Assembly (NCBI RefSeq): GCF_007858255.1
Contig: NZ_VFEU01000022.1
Coordinates: 1 to 64,000 of the forward strand
Direction of reading: 5' to 3'
Source: Pseudomonas rhodesiae
Lineage (GTDB): Bacteria; Pseudomonadota; Gammaproteobacteria; Pseudomonadales; Pseudomonadaceae
DNA length: 64,000 bases
In this document: in pieces, positions 60,467 through 64,000 of the stretch
Position numbering within the stretch: position 1 is the stretch's first letter
Layout: each line of letters begins with the position of its first letter
Notes under the pieces: generated by a model
Told to the model about the DNA's origin: nothing
Databases searched by the model: none
The model's input: only the letters and a program-made list of their open reading frames with translations
Translations under genes and position numbers: made by a program

Positions 60467-61954
60467 ATGTCAGAACACAGGATGCTTACCGTGACCGAAG
60501 CTTTTGTTGTCGTTAAAACCGCCGAAGAAGCCGTGGACCGGCTGGCGGCTCTGCATGAGCGAGCTACCGGCGCGCTCAATCAGGCCCTCAAGCAATACCT
60601 CAAGGACCGCGTCGAACCCGACGCCGAGCAACGCGCGCTGTTCCGCTACCCCGAGCTGCGCCTGACCTACCACTGCCACGGCGAAGTCCCACAGACCACC
60701 CGCGCCTATGCCAAGGTGCAACTGCCGGGCACCTACAGCGTGACCGTCACCCATCCTGCGGCGTTCCGTAAGTACCTGCTGGAGCAACTGGTGCCGTTGA
60801 TGCACGACTTCACCGTGACGGTGGAAGTGGGCGTCAGCCAACAGAATATTCCTTACCCGTATGTGGTCGAGCAGGGCGATGAACTCGCCGGCTCCGGCGT
60901 GACTGCCGCCACCCTGGCCCGCGTATTCCCGAGCACCGACCTGTCGGCCGCCACCGACGGTATCGCCGATGGCCTGTATGACTGGGAAAACACCAACCCA
61001 CTGCCCCTGGCGCTGTTCGATGCGGCCCGCGTGGACTTTTCCCTGCGTCGCCTGGTGCATTACACCGGCAGCGACTGGCGCCACGTACAACCCTGGATTC
61101 TGCTGACCAACTATCACCGCTATGTCGACCAGTTCATCCTGCATGGCCTGGAACAATTGCGCAGCGACCCGCGTTTTATCCGCATGGTGCTGCCGGGCAA
61201 CGTGGTGATCGACAAGAGCATGGATCACGGCGAAGCCTCGGCCATTGCCGCCGGGGTGGTCTGGCACCGCTACCAGATGCCGGCGTATCACCTGCAGGCC
61301 AGCGACGGCCACGGTGTGACCCTGGTCAATATCGGCGTGGGCCCGTCCAACGCCAAGAACATCACCGATCACCTGGCCGTACTGCGTCCGCATTGCTGGC
61401 TGATGATCGGCCACTGCGGCGGCCTGCGCCAATCCCAGACCATCGGTGACTACGTCCTGGCTCACGCTTATATGCGTCGCGATGGCATTCTCGACCGTGT
61501 GGTGCCGCCGAATATCCCGATCCCGGCCCTGGCCGAAGTGCAACTGGCGCTCCAGCAAGCGGCGGCCCACGTTACCGGTGAAAAAGGCGAACAGCTGAAA
61601 AAACGCCTGCGCACCGGCACCGTGCTGACTTACGACGATCGCAACTGGGAGCTGCGCTGGGCCCAGGAGCGACCGCTGATAAACCTGTCCCGCGCCGTGG
61701 CCGTGGACATGGAAAGCGGCACCATCGCCGCCCAGGGCTATCGCTTGCGGGTGCCGTACGGCACGTTGCTGTGTGTATCGGATAAACCGCTGCACAGTGA
61801 AATCAAATTGCCCGGTTCGGCCAACGCGTTCTATGAGCGCGCGGTGAGCCAGCACTTGAAGATCGGCATCGAAGCCGTGGACCTGCTGCGCAACGAACTC
61901 AACTCGCTGCACTCGCGCAAACTGCGCAGCTTCGACGAGCCGCCGTTCCGCTAA
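60467..61954 (+). CDS. amn: AMP nucleosidase
   Basis: 495 residues. Amn splits AMP into adenine and ribose 5-phosphate and so tunes adenylate pools. The N-terminal AMNp_N domain (to about 170) precedes a PNP/UDP phosphorylase domain, with MIGHCGGLR, DYVLAHAYMRRDGI and the VDMESGTIAAQGYRLRVPYG-type segment with the catalytic region. The start may be five codons later (MLTVTEAF). Confidence 0.94.
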   Translation: MSEHRMLTVTEAFVVVKTAEEAVDRLAALHERATGALNQALKQYLKDRVEPDAEQRALFRYPELRLTYHCHGEVPQTTRAYAKVQLPGTYSVTVTHPAAFRKYLLEQLVPLMHDFTVTVEVGVSQQNIPYPYVVEQGDELAGSGVTAATLARVFPSTDLSAATDGIADGLYDWENTNPLPLALFDAARVDFSLRRLVHYTGSDWRHVQPWILLTNYHRYVDQFILHGLEQLRSDPRFIRMVLPGNVVIDKSMDHGEASAIAAGVVWHRYQMPAYHLQASDGHGVTLVNIGVGPSNAKNITDHLAVLRPHCWLMIGHCGGLRQSQTIGDYVLAHAYMRRDGILDRVVPPNIPIPALAEVQLALQQAAAHVTGEKGEQLKKRLRTGTVLTYDDRNWELRWAQERPLINLSRAVAVDMESGTIAAQGYRLRVPYGTLLCVSDKPLHSEIKLPGSANAFYERAVSQHLKIGIEAVDLLRNELNSLHSRKLRSFDEPPFR

Positions 61955-62025
61955 GCGGTTGGGATGGTCATTTAACGGTCAGGCCACTAGCATTGTCGGT
62001 CCTGACCGTTAGATGTTGTTCTGCC

Positions 62026-62661
62026 ATGTCTCGTCCCACCCGTCCCGATTCGCGCCGCCCTGGCGTGAAACCTCCGTATTCCGCTGCGCGTCGCGTTGCC
62101 AAGGCGCCGCCGGCCGAGCCGAAGTTGATCCTGTTCAATAAACCATTCGACGTACTGACCCAGTTCAGCGACGAAGGCGGGCGCGCGACGCTCAAGGACT
62201 TCATCGACATTCCCGGCATCTACCCGGCGGGCCGTCTGGATCGTGACAGCGAAGGCTTGCTGCTGCTGACCAATGATGGCCAGTTGCAAGCGCGCATTGC
62301 CGACCCTAAGCACAAGCTGGCGAAAACCTACTGGGTGCAGGTGGAGGGCGAACCCACGGAAGAATTGCTGCAACGCCTGCGTGATGGGGTAGAACTCAAT
62401 GACGGCAAAACCTTGCCCGCCGAGGCTCGGCGCTTGGACGAGCCCGCATTATGGCCACGCAACCCACCGGTACGCTTTCGCAAAAACATCCCGACGTACT
62501 GGCTTGAACTGGTGATTCGAGAAGGGCGTAACCGCCAAGTGCGGCGCATGACCGCCGCCGTGGGCTTGCCGACCCTGCGGCTGGTGCGGGTGCGCATTGG
62601 CGATTGGGCAATCGACGGGCTGGACCAAGGCCAATGGAAGGAAGTCCCGGCGCGTTTATAA
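62026..62661 (+). CDS. rluE: 23S rRNA pseudouridine-2457 synthase
   Basis: 211-residue RsuA-family synthase without an S4 domain, as expected for RluE. Basic N-terminal tail, LILFNKPFDVLTQFSDEGGR, then the catalytic Asp in PAGRLDRDSEGLLLLTNDG and the C-terminal REGRNRQVRRMTAAVG. The start at MSRPTRPDSRR was chosen because the longer frame has no similarity or ribosome-binding site. Convergent with the DUF2788 gene; the ends overlap by 6 bp. Confidence 0.93.
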   Translation: MSRPTRPDSRRPGVKPPYSAARRVAKAPPAEPKLILFNKPFDVLTQFSDEGGRATLKDFIDIPGIYPAGRLDRDSEGLLLLTNDGQLQARIADPKHKLAKTYWVQVEGEPTEELLQRLRDGVELNDGKTLPAEARRLDEPALWPRNPPVRFRKNIPTYWLELVIREGRNRQVRRMTAAVGLPTLRLVRVRIGDWAIDGLDQGQWKEVPARL

Positions 62662-62874
62662 AGCGCCGGATTCGATCAGGCCAATCACCACGCTCTTGAT
62701 GATAAACGCCGCTACGCCCAGGCCTAGCACGAAGAACAGGATGAACGAGCCGAAGCGTCCGGCCTTGGATTTCTTCGCCAGGTCCCAGACGATAAAGCCC
62801 ATGAAAATAATCAGAATCGTGACCAGGCCGGTCATCATCCATTCTTCAAACAGGGCGGGGTCGATGTTGTTCAT
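62656..62874 (-). CDS. DUF2788 small membrane protein
   Basis: 72 residues with two membrane helices (about 15-33 and 43-66) and the charged loop DLAKKSKAGRFGS between them. It matches the DUF2788 pattern common in pseudomonads. Function unknown. Confidence 0.83.
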   Translation of the reverse strand: MNNIDPALFEEWMMTGLVTILIIFMGFIVWDLAKKSKAGRFGSFILFFVLGLGVAAFIIKSVVIGLIESGAL

Positions 62875-62954
62875 GGGCTCTTCCAACGGGGCAGGCGGCG
62901 AGTATAGGGCAGTGTCACAAGCGCAACATTGACCTGGATCGAAGTGCAATCAAA

Positions 62955-63026
62955 ATGTGGGCGGGGGTCAGCTACGGATAAGCTGACTGAAGTATTGCTA
63001 TCGGGGGCAAGCCCCCTCCCACATTT
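62955..63026. repeat. REPIN upstream of the DUF2788 gene
   Basis: A decayed left REP (GTGGGCGGGGGTCAG) and an intact right REP (TATCGGGGGCAAGCCCCCTC) flank a spacer holding a TCAGCT/AGCTGA inverted repeat. Closes the gap between the Lrp gene and the DUF2788 gene. Confidence 0.7.
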
Positions 63027-63040
63027 GAACTTCATTAACC

Positions 63041-63520
63041 TTAGGTGCGTAGGTGGGTCAGTGGCAGCTCTGTGCTGTTGAGCACTTGGTTGAGTACAAA
63101 GCTTGAACGCACGCTGGTTACGCCTTCGATCCGGGTGAGGTGGCCCAGTAGCAGTTTTTGATAGTGATCCATGTCCGGCACCACCACCTTCAACTGATAG
63201 TCCGCATCCATGCCGGTGACCAGGCTGCATTCCAGTACCTGGGGCAGGGTGCGGATGGCCGCTTCGAAGTTTTCGAAACGTTCGGGGGTGTGGCGGTCCA
63301 TGCCGATCAGCACGTACGCGGTCAGGCTCAGGCCGAGCATCTTGCGGTCAAGCAGGGCGACCTGGCGCGCGATGTAGCCATCGTCTTCCAACTGCTTGAC
63401 CCGGCGCGAGCACGGCGACGGCGACAGGCCGATGCGTTCGGCCAACTCCTGGTTGGAGATCCGCGCATCGCGCTGCAATTCAGCCAAAATACTCAGGTCA
63501 TATCGGTCAAGCTTGCTCAT
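63041..63520 (-). CDS. Lrp/AsnC family regulator
   Basis: 159 residues. N-terminal winged helix (LDRYDLSILAELQRDARISNQELAERIGLSPSPCSRRVKQLE) in outline at 4-45 and a C-terminal RAM ligand-binding domain (about 68-150, with ECSLVTGMDADYQLKV). It is close to Lrp itself in length and sequence and probably answers an amino acid. The divergent upstream region may be its target. Confidence 0.9.
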   Translation of the reverse strand: MSKLDRYDLSILAELQRDARISNQELAERIGLSPSPCSRRVKQLEDDGYIARQVALLDRKMLGLSLTAYVLIGMDRHTPERFENFEAAIRTLPQVLECSLVTGMDADYQLKVVVPDMDHYQKLLLGHLTRIEGVTSVRSSFVLNQVLNSTELPLTHLRT

Positions 63521-63936
63521 TGGGTTGGCCTTTGTCGTAACTATTGCGGCGAATTATCTATGAAGGGTTAAAAATTGCGCAAGCACTGTTTATTGACGCA
63601 ATCTTCGCAATCATCTGTCGGGCGCTGGCGCGTATCGTTAGCAACAGAATCACCGCCTGGACAATAGTCCACTGCAGCTCGCCCAATCAGGCCCGCTGCG
63701 GCCGCCACCCCAGCAGGGTTGAGCCGGCCTCCAGGCTGCACACTGTCCACAAGACGGCGTGAGGTGAGCCAACGTCAAAAGCGTTGAGCCAGGACGAAAT
63801 TCTCAAGGGGTGGCCGACGGGTCGCCCCTTTTCTTTTGCCTTAAGAAAATTGTTCTCGTGACTGATAACCTGTCTCAGAACCGGGCGAGGCTTTCCCAGT
63901 CTCATGTTCAAGCCCTGAATCGCAGTGAGGAAAAGC
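63521..63936. other. Intergenic region with a strong plus-strand terminator
   Basis: 416 bp without a supported gene. Open frames on both strands here lack codon bias, motifs and ribosome-binding sites. A terminator at 63805-63836 with no gene before it implies a short transcript, either a small RNA or an attenuated leader of the following gene. Confidence 0.5.
63805..63836 (+). terminator. Rho-independent terminator (plus strand)
   Basis: Stem AAGGGGTGGCC/GGTCGCCCCTT with one G-U and one G-T pair, loop GACG, then TTCTTTT. It precedes the last gene start by about 100 bp. Confidence 0.8.
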
Positions 63937-64000
63937 ATGAAGCGCATCTGGCGTTTGGCAGGTGTTGGTTTGCTGGTGGTCGGTGTCGGCACGCAGGTAT
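63937..64000 (+). CDS. Exported protein, 5' end only
   Basis: The first 21 codons (MKRIWRLAGVGLLVVGVG and three more) of a gene that leaves the window. A basic N terminus and a hydrophobic stretch make a signal peptide or anchor. GTGAGG lies 7 bp before the ATG. Nothing can be said about function. Confidence 0.7.
   Translation, partial: MKRIWRLAGVGLLVVGVGTQV

Noticed and set aside
63687..63992. 101-codon minus-strand frame opposite the last gene
   Set aside because: It crosses the plus-strand terminator and the signal peptide region of the partial gene; no ribosome-binding site or motif.

Overview
The window is a chromosomal segment of a fluorescent Pseudomonas, most likely of the P. fluorescens group. 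The case rests on GC-rich coding DNA, gene order that matches the P. aeruginosa PAO1 block from ppa (PA4031) down to about PA3965 as I remember it, and many copies of the GGGGGCAAGCCCCC-type REP palindrome typical of this group. No tRNA, rRNA or CRISPR array was found.

Layout. Positions 1-2700 hold a mobile-element edge: a P4-type tyrosine integrase and a phage C1/LexA-like repressor with three operator-like palindromes. From 2.7 to 5.7 kb come ppa, mtfA, a DedA protein and a GNAT acetyltransferase. From 5.8 to 13.4 kb lies the ethanolamine catabolic locus (eutC, eutB, permease and aldehyde dehydrogenase on the minus strand; a divergent sigma54 activator on the plus strand), with a good sigma54 promoter. 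From 13.4 to 22.6 kb come mpl-ubiX, a YceK-like lipoprotein, a Rossmann protein, a MORN-repeat/C13-peptidase lipoprotein, a MaoC protein, lrgA-lrgB, a stand-alone LON domain, a DedA-PAP2 fusion and an alkyladenine glycosylase.

From 22.7 to 34.2 kb a long co-directional block builds envelope and cofactors: proA-nadD-rsfS-rlmH-mrdA-rodA-mltB-rlpA-dacC, then ybeD-lipB-lipA. It is followed by ldcA, a tandem REP array, a second MltB-type transglycosylase, arfA, holA-lptE-leuS, a small unknown gene and an ElyC/YdcF-like gene. From 43.3 to 46.5 kb an A/T-richer insert carries three tandem paralogues that I read as calpain-like (papain-fold) proteins. Only the middle one keeps the Gln/Cys/His set; the other two look like pseudo-enzymes. 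This is the most novel part of the window.

From 46.5 to 52 kb is the lnt-corC-ybeY-phoH-miaB cluster, then a DUF1820 protein, a Sel1-repeat protein, hemL-thiE-thiD, the hybrid sensor kinase ladS, an AidB-type acyl-CoA dehydrogenase, amn, rluE, DUF2788, an Lrp/AsnC regulator and the first 21 codons of an exported protein that runs off the end.

Functional themes are peptidoglycan synthesis and turnover (mpl, mrdA, rodA, mltB, rlpA, dacC, ldcA, second transglycosylase, lnt), ribosome and RNA quality control (rsfS, rlmH, arfA, ybeY, miaB, rluE), lipoate synthesis, and ethanolamine use. All function calls come from reading the translated sequence; no database search was run.
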